This document shows positions 25,794 through 36,123 of a DNA stretch of 64,000 bases, in pieces. Both the position numbers and the translations under genes were made by a program. This DNA comes from a virus. A model generated the notes under the pieces. That model had not been told where the DNA came from, did not search any database, and saw only the letters and a list, made by a program, of their open reading frames with translations. The DNA lies in the IMG/VR virus record IMGVR_UViG_3300025009_000054, positions 78,705 through 142,704 of that record; one strand, given 5' to 3'. Each line of letters begins with the position of its first letter. The stretch's first letter is position 1.

Positions 25794-27146
25794 TTAACTA
25801 ATTATCATAATAAGTCCTACCACTACACTTGTAACTGTAGACGAACTATCAACAATAAATTCAAGCACATCCCCTGCCGATACAGCGATTGATAACCCAG
25901 TTGCTTCATTTTTTTGTGCAGTAGACAATGTAGGTTTACCACTTGCAAATAATGTGGCATTTGTCGGATAACCAGCATACGTCGAAGCGTGAACATCCAC
26001 AACTATACTTCCGCTTTGATCTGCAAATATAGTCCAACCAGTAATAGTACCAGCATAAGGTATACTAATAAAACCCTTACTACCTGTGGTAATTGCTACA
26101 CCACCGCCATTAATAACATATGGAACACCTCTAATTTGCATATTATCAGTCGGCGTGTAGGTTGTTCCGTCAGTACCAGCGACGCCTTGTATTCCCTGTT
26201 CTCCTTGTATACCTTGAATACCCTGTTCTCCTTGAATACCCTGTTCTCCTTGTGGTCCTTGTGGTGCTGAGAATTCTAACCAATTAGTAGGGTCTTCTTT
26301 AGGTGCATTGATATCTTCGTTTATTATATTCTGACAAAAGTATATACTATTAATGCCAGTAAAGTCAGATGATTCCGCCAATACATAATCACCAACAACA
26401 TATGAATCACCGTATACCCATTCACCTTTATATATAAGCGATTCTCCATCTACGCCTTGTATGCCCTGCTCACCTTGTATACCCTGTATACCAGTATCGC
26501 CTTTCGCACCTCTCGGTGCGCTAAATTCTAACCAATTTGTAGAGTCTTCTTTCGGTGCAACAATATCGTTAATTAAAATATCTTGGCAAAAGTATATTGA
26601 ATTATAACCAAGAGCGGTAGAAGATTCGGCAATTACATAATCACCAGAATCATAGTCACTGCCTGATAGCCATTCACCTTTATATATGAGTGATTGCCCA
26701 TCTGCTCCAGCCGCTCCAGCCGCTCCAGGTTCACCAGGTACTCCAGCCGCTCCAGGCTCCCCAGGTACTCCAGGTACTCCAGCCGCTCCTTGTGACAATG
26801 GTACCAAGTAAATAGAATCACCAATAATTAGTGTGTTACCTGTTGGTATAGAGATATTATTACAAATACAATATCTATCACTTCCATTCGCAACAGCAAC
26901 ATACACTACGACAGAATCAGTATCTAGATTAACAATTTTTACATCCTTAATCATTCTAACTGTACCAGCCACAGGTGTTGTTGCTGCAACCACTTCTGTT
27001 GCATTATTCAATGTGCCATAAATACTGCCAGGTGTAAACCCACTTGCATTATTATCACCATATGTTGTTGAAAATTGGGGTTGATTTTCTGACACATTAC
27101 CACCCAATTTTATCACTAATGTATTGCCATGAATTAAATTAATCAA
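25794..27146 (-). CDS. Collagen-like tail fibre with two repeated binding-like modules
   Basis: 450 residues, TTG start with AGGA seven bases upstream. The N-terminal head (about 1-115) is followed by alternating collagen-like Gly-X-Y stretches and two copies of a module of about 75 residues. Each copy starts SLIYKGEW, contains GDYV(I/L)AESS and NSIYFCQ, and ends NWLEFSAP. The modules resemble the YKGxW...YxxGDxV pattern of carbohydrate-binding domains. A beta-rich C-terminal domain (about 330-450) ends the chain. It is probably a trimeric fibre that contacts the host surface. Confidence 0.8.
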   Translation of the reverse strand: MINLIHGNTLVIKLGGNVSENQPQFSTTYGDNNASGFTPGSIYGTLNNATEVVAATTPVAGTVRMIKDVKIVNLDTDSVVVYVAVANGSDRYCICNNISIPTGNTLIIGDSIYLVPLSQGAAGVPGVPGEPGAAGVPGEPGAAGAAGADGQSLIYKGEWLSGSDYDSGDYVIAESSTALGYNSIYFCQDILINDIVAPKEDSTNWLEFSAPRGAKGDTGIQGIQGEQGIQGVDGESLIYKGEWVYGDSYVVGDYVLAESSDFTGINSIYFCQNIINEDINAPKEDPTNWLEFSAPQGPQGEQGIQGEQGIQGIQGEQGIQGVAGTDGTTYTPTDNMQIRGVPYVINGGGVAITTGSKGFISIPYAGTITGWTIFADQSGSIVVDVHASTYAGYPTNATLFASGKPTLSTAQKNEATGLSIAVSAGDVLEFIVDSSSTVTSVVVGLIMIIS

Positions 27147-27176
27147 TGTATTATCCTAATCTAATTTTCTATATGG

Positions 27177-29009
27177 TTATAAAAACCACGCAAGAGCAGA
27201 TATGCCATTTGTAATGCCCTGTGTACCTTGATACCCTTGATATCCTTGTACCCCTTGATATCCTTGCACACCACGCAATCCCTGATAGCCCTGATTACCT
27301 TGTACACCCTGGTAGCCCTGATTACCTTGTACACCCTGGTAGCCCTGATTACCAGTTTCTCCCTGCTGACCAATAACACCTTGGTCACCCTGTACACCTT
27401 GGTCACCCTGTACACCTTGGGGGCCATTAGGCTCACCCTGCGGACCCTGTATTGAATCACCCTGAAATCCCTGATCACCTTGTGTTCCCTGATCACCTTG
27501 TGTTCCCTGAAATCCCTGATCACCTTGTGTGCCCTGAAATCCCTGATCACCTTGTAGTCCAACATACCCCTGGTCGCCTTGTGCACCCTGGTCGCCTTGT
27601 GCACCCTGGTCGCCTTGATCACCTTGTGCACCTTGGGGGCCATTAGGCTCACCCTGCGGACCCTGAGGTCCAATCCCACCAAAGTCTCCTTGTACGCCCT
27701 GGCTACCTTGTACGCCCTGGCTACCTTGGTATCCATTATTACCTTGTACACCCTGTACACCTTGATTGCCCTGTACACCTTGATCACCCTGAAATCCCTG
27801 AAATCCCTGATCACCCTGAAATCCCTGATCACCCTGAAATCCCTGAGGACCACCAGGATCACCTTGTAAACCCTGAGGACCACCAGGATCACCTTGTAAA
27901 CCCTGAGGACCTTGAGGACCATCGATGCCTTGATACCCCTGGTCACCATTTATACCTTGGGGTCCACTTGTCCCTTGTGGACCCTGGACACCATCGTTTC
28001 CTTGTGGACCCTGGACACCATCATTTCCTTGAACTCCAATACTACCCTGTACACCCTGTGGACCACCGTACGCACCCTGGTATCCCTGAAGTCCACGTAC
28101 ACCCTGGTATCCCTGTGCACCTTGATATCCCTGGTACCCTTGGTATCCACGCACACCTTGTGTACCCTGTGTACCTTGTGTACCCTGTGTACCTTGTTCG
28201 CCTTGTCCACCACGAAGTCCTATGCCAGTATCACCCTGAGCACCCTGAGGACCTTGTATTCCCTGTGGAGTGGCATTTTTAAATAATTTCAGTGTACCAT
28301 CATATACAAGTGATTGACCATTTGTAGGCGTGGTCACCTGAATTCCAGCTAACGTAGTGATATTGATAGACTTGGGAACAATCTTGTCAGTTGTAATAGT
28401 ATTAGCAGCAATCTTAGATCCAGTAACTGTCAAATCTGATAGATGCCATCCATATACTGAACCAGGTGGATGGTCAATAATCGATTTTCGTCTATGTGAT
28501 ACCATACCACGCGTATAATTAATATTGGGAACTGAATCCTCAACACTATTAAACGCTACCATATTTGATGTCGCTACAGCTTTTGCTAGTAATACACACC
28601 CAGGCACAACATTGCCGGTATTATTTGTATATCCTAACCAATCCCCATTAGTAGTAGAAGATTGTGTAGAACTCTCAACTATCTTGGCATATAGATACGT
28701 AGTGGTACTTAATGGTATTTCCCATCCGTCTCTTTCTACAGAATTATATATGTATACACCATCAGCTATAGCATCTAGCGATTGTATACGTATTTTCATC
28801 GCGGTACCATCACTATTGCCACCAAAATATAAATTACCCATGGCGATGATAGCACTGGAGCTAGATGTAAAATTACACATACTCCTTATCGATAGAGATA
28901 AGTGCGAGTCTATAATTTTCGATATTCTTTGTTCTTCAGACTCACTACTAAGGTCACCATTAGACCAAATTGGAATTTTTAGTTTTAATGTTTTATTACT
29001 ATATGACAT
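27177..29009 (-). CDS. Long collagen-like tail fibre
   Basis: About 610 residues from ATG 29009, which overlaps the previous stop as TAATG. The N-terminal about 245 residues are a folded, probably virion-attached part ([11 protein letters not shown]-type beta strands). About 355 residues of uninterrupted Gly-X-Y repeats follow, mostly GYQG, GPQG, GVQG and GDQG, then a short hydrophobic end. Gln in the third position is typical of phage and bacterial collagen-like proteins. The reading frame is intact through the whole repeat. Role: fibre, likely trimeric. Confidence 0.82.
   Translation of the reverse strand: MSYSNKTLKLKIPIWSNGDLSSESEEQRISKIIDSHLSLSIRSMCNFTSSSSAIIAMGNLYFGGNSDGTAMKIRIQSLDAIADGVYIYNSVERDGWEIPLSTTTYLYAKIVESSTQSSTTNGDWLGYTNNTGNVVPGCVLLAKAVATSNMVAFNSVEDSVPNINYTRGMVSHRRKSIIDHPPGSVYGWHLSDLTVTGSKIAANTITTDKIVPKSINITTLAGIQVTTPTNGQSLVYDGTLKLFKNATPQGIQGPQGAQGDTGIGLRGGQGEQGTQGTQGTQGTQGVRGYQGYQGYQGAQGYQGVRGLQGYQGAYGGPQGVQGSIGVQGNDGVQGPQGNDGVQGPQGTSGPQGINGDQGYQGIDGPQGPQGLQGDPGGPQGLQGDPGGPQGFQGDQGFQGDQGFQGFQGDQGVQGNQGVQGVQGNNGYQGSQGVQGSQGVQGDFGGIGPQGPQGEPNGPQGAQGDQGDQGAQGDQGAQGDQGYVGLQGDQGFQGTQGDQGFQGTQGDQGTQGDQGFQGDSIQGPQGEPNGPQGVQGDQGVQGDQGVIGQQGETGNQGYQGVQGNQGYQGVQGNQGYQGLRGVQGYQGVQGYQGYQGTQGITNGISALAWFL
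27204..28272 (-). repeat. Collagen-like Gly-X-Y coding repeat
   Basis: Tandem 9-base-period repeats with local higher-order copies of 27 to 36 bases, coding the collagen-like rod of the fibre. Such repeats change length by recombination. They produce long false frames on both strands, which are not genes. Confidence 0.85.
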
Positions 29010-29257
29010 TATGGACCACACACCTCTCCACTATTGCCACAGATCGCTATGCCACAGATCGCTATGCCAGTACCGGTACCAGGCAATATATCCACTGGGA
29101 TTGGTACAAAAAATAATTGTGAATTGATAGCCGTAATATCATCATTATGAGATTGACTAATACTAGTAGTAGAATCAGTATCAAGCGACACGGATTTATT
29201 TACGATATCTATCATACTATCTATGCGTCTTTTTTCATATATTTTAAAGATACGCAT
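29009..29257 (-). CDS. Small tail-cassette protein with Gly/Cys-rich end
   Basis: 82 residues, ATG six bases after the previous stop. Polar N-terminal part and a repeated [11 protein letters not shown] near the C-terminus, encoded by a tandem 15-base repeat (about 29037-29067). No family recognised. Overlaps the long fibre start, so translation is probably coupled. Confidence 0.55.
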   Translation of the reverse strand: MRIFKIYEKRRIDSMIDIVNKSVSLDTDSTTSISQSHNDDITAINSQLFFVPIPVDILPGTGTGIAICGIAICGNSGEVCGP

Positions 29258-29262
29258 GAAGA

Positions 29263-29427
29263 TTAGCTACTTCCCTTAAAATATGTCTGAGAATTCGCAG
29301 CGGTCATTTTTTTGCCATATGTACGGTTTATGGTGGTACATAGGTCAGTACGATGCCCAATAGTACCGTTAATAACCTCATTAGCCTGTTTACTATATTT
29401 TTTCTCATAAATCTTATACTGTCTCAT
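29263..29427 (-). CDS. Small basic protein, 54 residues
   Basis: ATG at 29427 with AGGAG six bases upstream, so the gene is well supported despite its size. The product (MRQYKIYEKKYSKQANEV onward, ending YFKGSS) is basic and helical. It fills the gap between a large tail gene and the fibre genes. Function unknown. Confidence 0.6.
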   Translation of the reverse strand: MRQYKIYEKKYSKQANEVINGTIGHRTDLCTTINRTYGKKMTAANSQTYFKGSS

Positions 29428-29436
29428 GTCGCACTC

Positions 29437-31848
29437 CTAATATATGGGATCATACGAATATATGGGGTCAACCCATTCGCCATCAATACTGTGCGTATAT
29501 TCTTTAGATTCAGCATTAGATAAATCGTACGATATGCTAATGATGCGGAATCTAGGATCACTAATTACACTTCCTATACCATCATATGCACCATTAGTAA
29601 TTGGTGTATCTATGCGGGCAATGTAATACGGAAAGTACACACCGCCAATTATGGAGAGTCCAGTCATAGGTCTTGGCCTAGTGGCACGCGAGAAGATATT
29701 GTGTGCTATATTACTAGTAATCTCTGGTGATATAAATTGCACATTTTTCATTATGTGCCACCTATACCACGGCATATAATTAGATACTGATGCATCCGAT
29801 AAATTCGCCTTCACTATAGACATAATAGGAGTGATGTGCTGGAAATCCAATCCTTGTACCATTATTGCATTTTTAACAAAACTGGTTGGATATTTTACCG
29901 TTATTGATTTAAGTAGCTCAGTATAATCAGTAACGGCATCCTCAGTTAGTGTACAATCGTACGCATTTGAATTTGTATTATCCCTATATAGCGGATTAGT
30001 ATCATCCTCAGGTGACTGATATATGAGATTGCCCCAATTATTTATAAACATCCATGACATGCTCCATGTGCGGATTTGTTGCATGCAATCATAAATAGGA
30101 ACTGAGTCTTCAAATTTGTACATTGGGTTATCAGTCCACGACATACTCGGAAGTATTTTATGATTACATTTCCCAATAGAGCATAATGAGTCAACTACGC
30201 CGTAGTGATCGCGTATCGTAGCATACTGACCAGTTACCTGGTCTTGCCATGCTAATAAGCCTGGTGCTAAATCTGATGGATCATCTTGGCACCCAGCATG
30301 ATATCCAAGTTGCAATATAGCCCACAACTCGCATGTTCCATCGAGTGGTGGTATAGCTATAGCTGGTGTGTCACGCAGTATCGCCGCAGCATCAAGTAAT
30401 TGCCAAGAAACATCGGCAGTAGAGTCATTATGTGTATATTCTGGCTCCCAAATCCAACCAGTATAGATACGCACAGTGTCATATCCTGCATATTCGCCGG
30501 TATCTTCATCAACAAAATGCCATCCAGCGTCTACATATATACGCTTTGCACCAGATAGTCCAGTAAATTTACCATCAGGGTTTTGATTACTAAATGTTAT
30601 TGTACCATTATATCCTTCGGTATCAGCCCTAATATTTAGACTTGTAACATCAGCGCCACTAAGTGATGGAAGCTCTGGCCATTCTATATCAATAAATTCA
30701 GGACCTTTATGTAGGTTTACTCCCCAAAACACCGGACTATATATACCAGATGTTGACATGCCCATATCCACTTGATAGTATACACAGGTTTTATCTCCAA
30801 CCATCGCATTTGTACCACTAGCTGAAAAAGTACCATCGCAATTAGATGAGTACACACCCCAGTCTGCATTCATATCAAAGTCTGATTGAGAAAAGTCATG
30901 TGGTATATATGGTGATAAGATTTGTCCACCAGTAACAAATCTTATAGGTAATAGTGCTATCATGGCGTCAGTGTTATACAGTTCAATTATCAATTTATAT
31001 GGTACGCTACTATTGATAGCTGGATAATCTAATCCGTCCTCAATAGCGGGGTACATATTATTTGTATTCCAATTATAATCAGTGCACTTATGGAACCACG
31101 TCGATTCCCTACTATGATCAAGACCATTTGATATCTCTATAGTATCCCATAGCGTACGAACCACTAATGTGTCGGTAATACCAACATTAAACATATCGGA
31201 TGGACCAACACTGACTTGATCGTATATACCAGTATCTCCATTAAACTGGAATAATGACGGTGCCTTTGTTTGGTATAATCCAATGCACCATTCGGATACT
31301 CCTCCGAAATATACATACACTACTGTGTTATCGGGATCTACACCACGCTGTGGCACAAATCTTTTAATCGACAATGCAAACCATTCACCCTCTTGAATAG
31401 TATAATCTGTGGATATATACCTATATCTATTACTGGATAGGGCATCATCATTAGTATCAGACGATATTATATGAGCGAATTGTGCACCATCACCAATAAC
31501 ACTTTTCCACGTACCATCACCATCCCATATAACAGTATCATCAGCATCAGCATTTGATGGTAAATCTATACCGCTAAATGTGTTGTCATATCCGTGTATA
31601 TACGATCTGAGATGCATACCACCAGTAATCGGATCATACTCAAAATCGCGTGTCATGTCTTTGTCGTTACAACTATCAAAGTATGCATTGTCATACGACA
31701 CAAAGAAGCCACCATCATCGCGACCTATAGATAGGCCATTCCATATGGATCCGGCAGCATCGTGCCTACTCATACCATTTCGGATGCATGCCTGTGCTGG
31801 ATTAGCCCAACCGACATCAACGCATGGAAGAGAACGTACTATACTCAT
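29437..31848 (-). CDS. Large tail protein, tail-tip/hub candidate
   Basis: 803 residues, start behind GGAG. Beta-rich throughout, rich in Asp, Trp and Tyr. The central part has ADVTSLNIRADTEGYNGTITFSNQNPDG and later WMFINNWGNLIYQSP, which recall tail hub proteins that follow the tape measure. Order in the module (tape measure, 1423-residue protein, this protein, fibres) fits a distal tail or hub role. No enzymatic motif seen. Confidence 0.6.
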   Translation of the reverse strand: MSIVRSLPCVDVGWANPAQACIRNGMSRHDAAGSIWNGLSIGRDDGGFFVSYDNAYFDSCNDKDMTRDFEYDPITGGMHLRSYIHGYDNTFSGIDLPSNADADDTVIWDGDGTWKSVIGDGAQFAHIISSDTNDDALSSNRYRYISTDYTIQEGEWFALSIKRFVPQRGVDPDNTVVYVYFGGVSEWCIGLYQTKAPSLFQFNGDTGIYDQVSVGPSDMFNVGITDTLVVRTLWDTIEISNGLDHSRESTWFHKCTDYNWNTNNMYPAIEDGLDYPAINSSVPYKLIIELYNTDAMIALLPIRFVTGGQILSPYIPHDFSQSDFDMNADWGVYSSNCDGTFSASGTNAMVGDKTCVYYQVDMGMSTSGIYSPVFWGVNLHKGPEFIDIEWPELPSLSGADVTSLNIRADTEGYNGTITFSNQNPDGKFTGLSGAKRIYVDAGWHFVDEDTGEYAGYDTVRIYTGWIWEPEYTHNDSTADVSWQLLDAAAILRDTPAIAIPPLDGTCELWAILQLGYHAGCQDDPSDLAPGLLAWQDQVTGQYATIRDHYGVVDSLCSIGKCNHKILPSMSWTDNPMYKFEDSVPIYDCMQQIRTWSMSWMFINNWGNLIYQSPEDDTNPLYRDNTNSNAYDCTLTEDAVTDYTELLKSITVKYPTSFVKNAIMVQGLDFQHITPIMSIVKANLSDASVSNYMPWYRWHIMKNVQFISPEITSNIAHNIFSRATRPRPMTGLSIIGGVYFPYYIARIDTPITNGAYDGIGSVISDPRFRIISISYDLSNAESKEYTHSIDGEWVDPIYSYDPIY

Positions 31849-31851
31849 ATC

Positions 31852-34800
31852 TTATGTACTCCATGAACTACCATTAGTGGAAATGCTAACGTGTGGAATT
31901 CCTTTATCATCATAGTAGGCAACAGATATTGTATTTGATGGTAATATCTGTATAGAAGGTGAGTGCATCATGGTTGGAGTGTGAACTTTACTATTAATAT
32001 TTACACCATATTCACTACGTGGCATATCCACGTACCATACCGTATTATCACTTCTAATAACATCAGCAATATGTATCGATCCACTATTAGTATCGACGGC
32101 AATATCAGGTGCAAGATCTGTTGTGCCAATTAGTACAGGTGTACTCCACGTAACACCACAGTCAGTACTGATAATTTTGTATAAATCGTGTGGAGCTTTA
32201 TTTACAACTTTTGCATATACAGCAATTATGACATTTTCTTTAGAATTATACCATAGTGATGGTTTATGTTTAGGTATATCACCACTCACTAAGGTTAGGT
32301 TATCAATACCATTGGCCATATTGTGATCAGAAATAGAAATGGTGCCCCAATACAGTTGATAAGTACTCTTACTGTATAGCATTAGCCCAATCTTAGCTCG
32401 ATCAGGTATATATACTGCACTAACACTATCGTACCCTTCGCACAATACCTTCTTATTAGTATTACGCCAAGTTGTTATGTTGTGGGAAGTATTATATGAA
32501 TATATCACTTCTCTGGTATCATAGTCTACGTATATTAGGCATTTACCGTTAGACCTATCAATCATAATATTTGGGGATATATACCTACTAGTATCAGCTA
32601 TGGTTGTATCTTCCTCTATTTTATCATGATCATCAATAATACATACAGATAGTCCGTCATCTTGATTGATGTAATATAACTCATTACGTCCATTAATCCT
32701 AACATGATCAATAGACATTCCTGACAATCTAGGTCTAAAGTTAATAACCATCCTAGTATTGTGCCTATCGAAGTGAGCTAATGGTTGTACAATTCTACCA
32801 TTACAGCTAATGCCATATGCTGCTGGTATCCTATCAAATTCATACTGCCCAGAGTTAAACGTTTCAGTATTACCAACACTACTACTATAATGTACTCCTG
32901 AGTAGTATGTGAGGGATTCACTAGTGTCTGGATTATATAGTCCCATATTCGGATCGTATAGAAAATCGTCAAATGCATCATCTGGGTACACTGGAATAAA
33001 GAAGTTACTCCAATTATCTACTGATATACCACTGATACTCTCAACAAACAATCCGCTACTAAATGATGGTGTAAGTACGCTTCCATCATCCATGTTTACG
33101 CCATTGTCGTATGCGTGCCCATATATCTTACCCTGTGCAACGCGTGTGAAGTAGAACTTTAATACCCCACCTGTAGATATGCCATCACCATATAATGCAT
33201 GGGCAGTTGCCGATGAGTATTTTGGTCTTACATACACACTCATACTTGTATCTATGGAAGCATCATGTGGCCCCATGCACATTTCAACCGGTGCAATATA
33301 GTTTGCGTTATCATATGAGATTGGATAACTATCATAGTAACTACCTAAAGCTTCTTCAGGATACGATCCATTTGATGGGTTAATATCAAATGACGATATT
33401 GGTAGTGTTGTTATGTTTTCAATACTACGTATATCATAATCATCAAAGGTTACTATGCCACTATATGGTATATAATATGAAACGGGATCATAATTAATGC
33501 CATCGCCATAGTCATTTCGATCAAGATATGTAATCGCGTACACACCAGATGTATCGGGTATATATGTATGAAAATCCCACCAATTTCTACCATCAACACA
33601 GACTGATATTGTAGGCATTGGCACCACGTCTCTACTACCGATAATATATTTATTAATATCAAAATCATCAAATTCTGTGGATATCGGATATGCCACACCG
33701 CTGACATCCACAGGTGCATTATTGTAATTATCGTTGTAATGGTATACACCGGACGAATCGATATTACTACAACCAGCAATGACGACATTATTATTCGACA
33801 CGGTACTACCAGTACCATTAACGTACTTACTAATATCACCAGTAGATTTAGCCACCATTGACTTAAAAGTATATTCCATGCCTGGGATGAGCCCATCGAA
33901 GAATATGCCGCTTATATGTCCAATACCCCACGACCATCGTAGGTAATCACCAGGCCAATTCTGATCATGCAGATTATTTGATACTGGAGCATCTTCCACA
34001 TATCTATTTAAAGGTCTAATTTGCTCAATCAATGATGTTATATAGTCAATATCATCTGGAGGATTTGATGGCATATACGTATCTATATTAATACCACTAC
34101 CACTAAATTCTAGATACCATGCCTTTGGTGTGTCTCCAGTACATAGTACTGGAGCATGCGCTTCATATATTGTACCACCACCATCAACTGGAAAATTATA
34201 CACATCGCCATTTATCGATGAGTAATATGTATAATATGGGTGATATTCTGTTGAATTAACCCATTTCATTTTCTCTTTATTATCAACTAGTGGTGGCCAT
34301 TTATATTTTAATCCAACATCAGTAGTTGATAACACACATGACGCCCCATCAGTAGCATCAACATCTAACTGCCACCATCTATGTGGTGGCATATATGTGG
34401 GGTCGAAAGTTCTATGTATTGACCCATGTGGACCAACATCATGCACATACAGACCACTACTTGTATAATCAACTACACAGTCAACACCTGACCATCCAGT
34501 TGAGAAATCTTCGATTGTAATATCACTAGTATCAACTTCGAGGTCGTACATGTGGAATGATTTAGGATACGATAGAAGTACGTCCTTATTTGACGGCATG
34601 TTATCAAATTGTTCAGGATTTAGAAGTTTTAATCCGTACGTATGTTTCCCTAGTGGTTCATAAACACCATTTTTTAACACACACCACCCTGGCTTATGTT
34701 CCCAACTATAGTCAACTTGATCAACATCGTTAGGGAATACACCATCATATCTGTATGTATCATCATCTTCACGATATACTAAGAATCCTGGTGTTACTGA

Positions 34801-36123
34801 TAACGTACGACCCTGATAATTTGGTCTTTTATCTACGTGTATTTGGAAATATGGTTCCGGAGTAAACACTGGAGATATATTACCACGCCAGTGTTTACTA
34901 TCAAAAATATCAATGTAATGTGGTGTAGCTTCCGGTGTACTACCATCTATATTCTTAAGGTCACCAATATATTGATACGACGGTGGTGGGGTTACTGGCC
35001 ATTTAAGATTTATACCAATTCCATTATGTTCAATATTGGTCCTTACAAAACGACTGTATTGGTACCAACCAGTACCCGTTTGCGTTCCATTTATCTTGTC
35101 CCACGATATATATTGGCGTGGTATATCCTGAGCATATGCTTCACAAGAAATGACACCATCAATGACTCTAGCATTACTATCCATGCCAGCCATTTCGTAT
35201 GTCTTACCAGCAGTATTCCATGAAACATTAGATGATGAGAAGTTAGCCGTAGCACTACTACCATAATTTCCGAGGTAATCATCAATATCTATGGTTATGG
35301 TCTCACCACCGATTATAAATCTATATAAATGTGTTTCAGCAAAATCACCGATTGGTATATAATCTAGATTTGGTGGAGGGTCACCAATTGGAAGACCTGG
35401 ACCATAAAAAGTTGGACCATCTCCATCGCTATTGACTTTATGAACATATGGTTCTCTATATATACCATTTACGTAGAAACAGAACGACACTCCTTGACCA
35501 CAATCTACCCCTATATCTACTTTTGGTGTTAAAATACTAGTAACATCCACAAATGGATTTACACTGGATCCACCGATATCCTTGAGCTTTGGCCCACTCA
35601 TAGTTAATATATATTTAGTAACACCACTTCCAAATGCAACATGTATCGGAATACCAATCGTAGCGTTGCTATTATATTCAGACCAGCTAATATAATTTAT
35701 AACTAGATCTTGCCAGTCTTTTAGTGCTGTCCAATATGAACCATAACCATCAGTAATCTCTGCTATATATTTATTAGGAAATGATATTGTACATGATTCA
35801 TATATAGTGCCTCCACCACCACTACCGTATAATGCCCTAGTATCCTCATCTAATCTTTTTTTATCATGATCACTTAGTCCATTGTAATATAAGTAATGTT
35901 CATAACTAGTATGTATGCTCAGGTAGTTTGTATTTATTACCGAGCTATATAATGAGTTTAGTAGGTTACAATTAAGGTATCCCCTACCACCAATACCACG
36001 CGTTACCCTACATACTATACCATGGCCAGCATCATAATAAGTTATTGTTTTATTTGGTGAGTAACTAGTATTAAATTCATAGCTGAACATAGAGCCTGTG
36101 CGCCCAGTTTCAAAATACGGCAT
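31852..36123 (-). CDS. Very large tail protein with C-terminal Asp-box (sialidase-like) segment
   Basis: 1423 residues. Its ATG overlaps the tape-measure stop (TAATG). The protein is Tyr/Ser/Gly/Asp-rich and beta-dominated. The C-terminal about 250 residues show beta-propeller-like repeats, including an Asp-box (STDCGVTWS, the S-x-D-x-G-x-T-W form) and degenerate relatives (ISTNGSSW). Asp-boxes occur in sialidases and other propeller proteins, and I do not see catalytic Arg triads. It is probably the central tail tip or receptor-binding protein. Confidence 0.6.
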   Translation of the reverse strand: MPYFETGRTGSMFSYEFNTSYSPNKTITYYDAGHGIVCRVTRGIGGRGYLNCNLLNSLYSSVINTNYLSIHTSYEHYLYYNGLSDHDKKRLDEDTRALYGSGGGGTIYESCTISFPNKYIAEITDGYGSYWTALKDWQDLVINYISWSEYNSNATIGIPIHVAFGSGVTKYILTMSGPKLKDIGGSSVNPFVDVTSILTPKVDIGVDCGQGVSFCFYVNGIYREPYVHKVNSDGDGPTFYGPGLPIGDPPPNLDYIPIGDFAETHLYRFIIGGETITIDIDDYLGNYGSSATANFSSSNVSWNTAGKTYEMAGMDSNARVIDGVISCEAYAQDIPRQYISWDKINGTQTGTGWYQYSRFVRTNIEHNGIGINLKWPVTPPPSYQYIGDLKNIDGSTPEATPHYIDIFDSKHWRGNISPVFTPEPYFQIHVDKRPNYQGRTLSVTPGFLVYREDDDTYRYDGVFPNDVDQVDYSWEHKPGWCVLKNGVYEPLGKHTYGLKLLNPEQFDNMPSNKDVLLSYPKSFHMYDLEVDTSDITIEDFSTGWSGVDCVVDYTSSGLYVHDVGPHGSIHRTFDPTYMPPHRWWQLDVDATDGASCVLSTTDVGLKYKWPPLVDNKEKMKWVNSTEYHPYYTYYSSINGDVYNFPVDGGGTIYEAHAPVLCTGDTPKAWYLEFSGSGINIDTYMPSNPPDDIDYITSLIEQIRPLNRYVEDAPVSNNLHDQNWPGDYLRWSWGIGHISGIFFDGLIPGMEYTFKSMVAKSTGDISKYVNGTGSTVSNNNVVIAGCSNIDSSGVYHYNDNYNNAPVDVSGVAYPISTEFDDFDINKYIIGSRDVVPMPTISVCVDGRNWWDFHTYIPDTSGVYAITYLDRNDYGDGINYDPVSYYIPYSGIVTFDDYDIRSIENITTLPISSFDINPSNGSYPEEALGSYYDSYPISYDNANYIAPVEMCMGPHDASIDTSMSVYVRPKYSSATAHALYGDGISTGGVLKFYFTRVAQGKIYGHAYDNGVNMDDGSVLTPSFSSGLFVESISGISVDNWSNFFIPVYPDDAFDDFLYDPNMGLYNPDTSESLTYYSGVHYSSSVGNTETFNSGQYEFDRIPAAYGISCNGRIVQPLAHFDRHNTRMVINFRPRLSGMSIDHVRINGRNELYYINQDDGLSVCIIDDHDKIEEDTTIADTSRYISPNIMIDRSNGKCLIYVDYDTREVIYSYNTSHNITTWRNTNKKVLCEGYDSVSAVYIPDRAKIGLMLYSKSTYQLYWGTISISDHNMANGIDNLTLVSGDIPKHKPSLWYNSKENVIIAVYAKVVNKAPHDLYKIISTDCGVTWSTPVLIGTTDLAPDIAVDTNSGSIHIADVIRSDNTVWYVDMPRSEYGVNINSKVHTPTMMHSPSIQILPSNTISVAYYDDKGIPHVSISTNGSSWST

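Noticed and set aside
27161-27949. Long open frame of 262 codons overlapping the collagen-like fibre
   Set aside because: It arises from the 9-base-period Gly-X-Y repeats read in another frame. It is basic and repetitive, without a ribosome site, while the fibre frame gives a sensible protein.
27204-28272. Possible CRISPR array
   Set aside because: Repeats are short, imperfect, codon-phased and code for Gly-X-Y. There are no unique spacers or cas genes.
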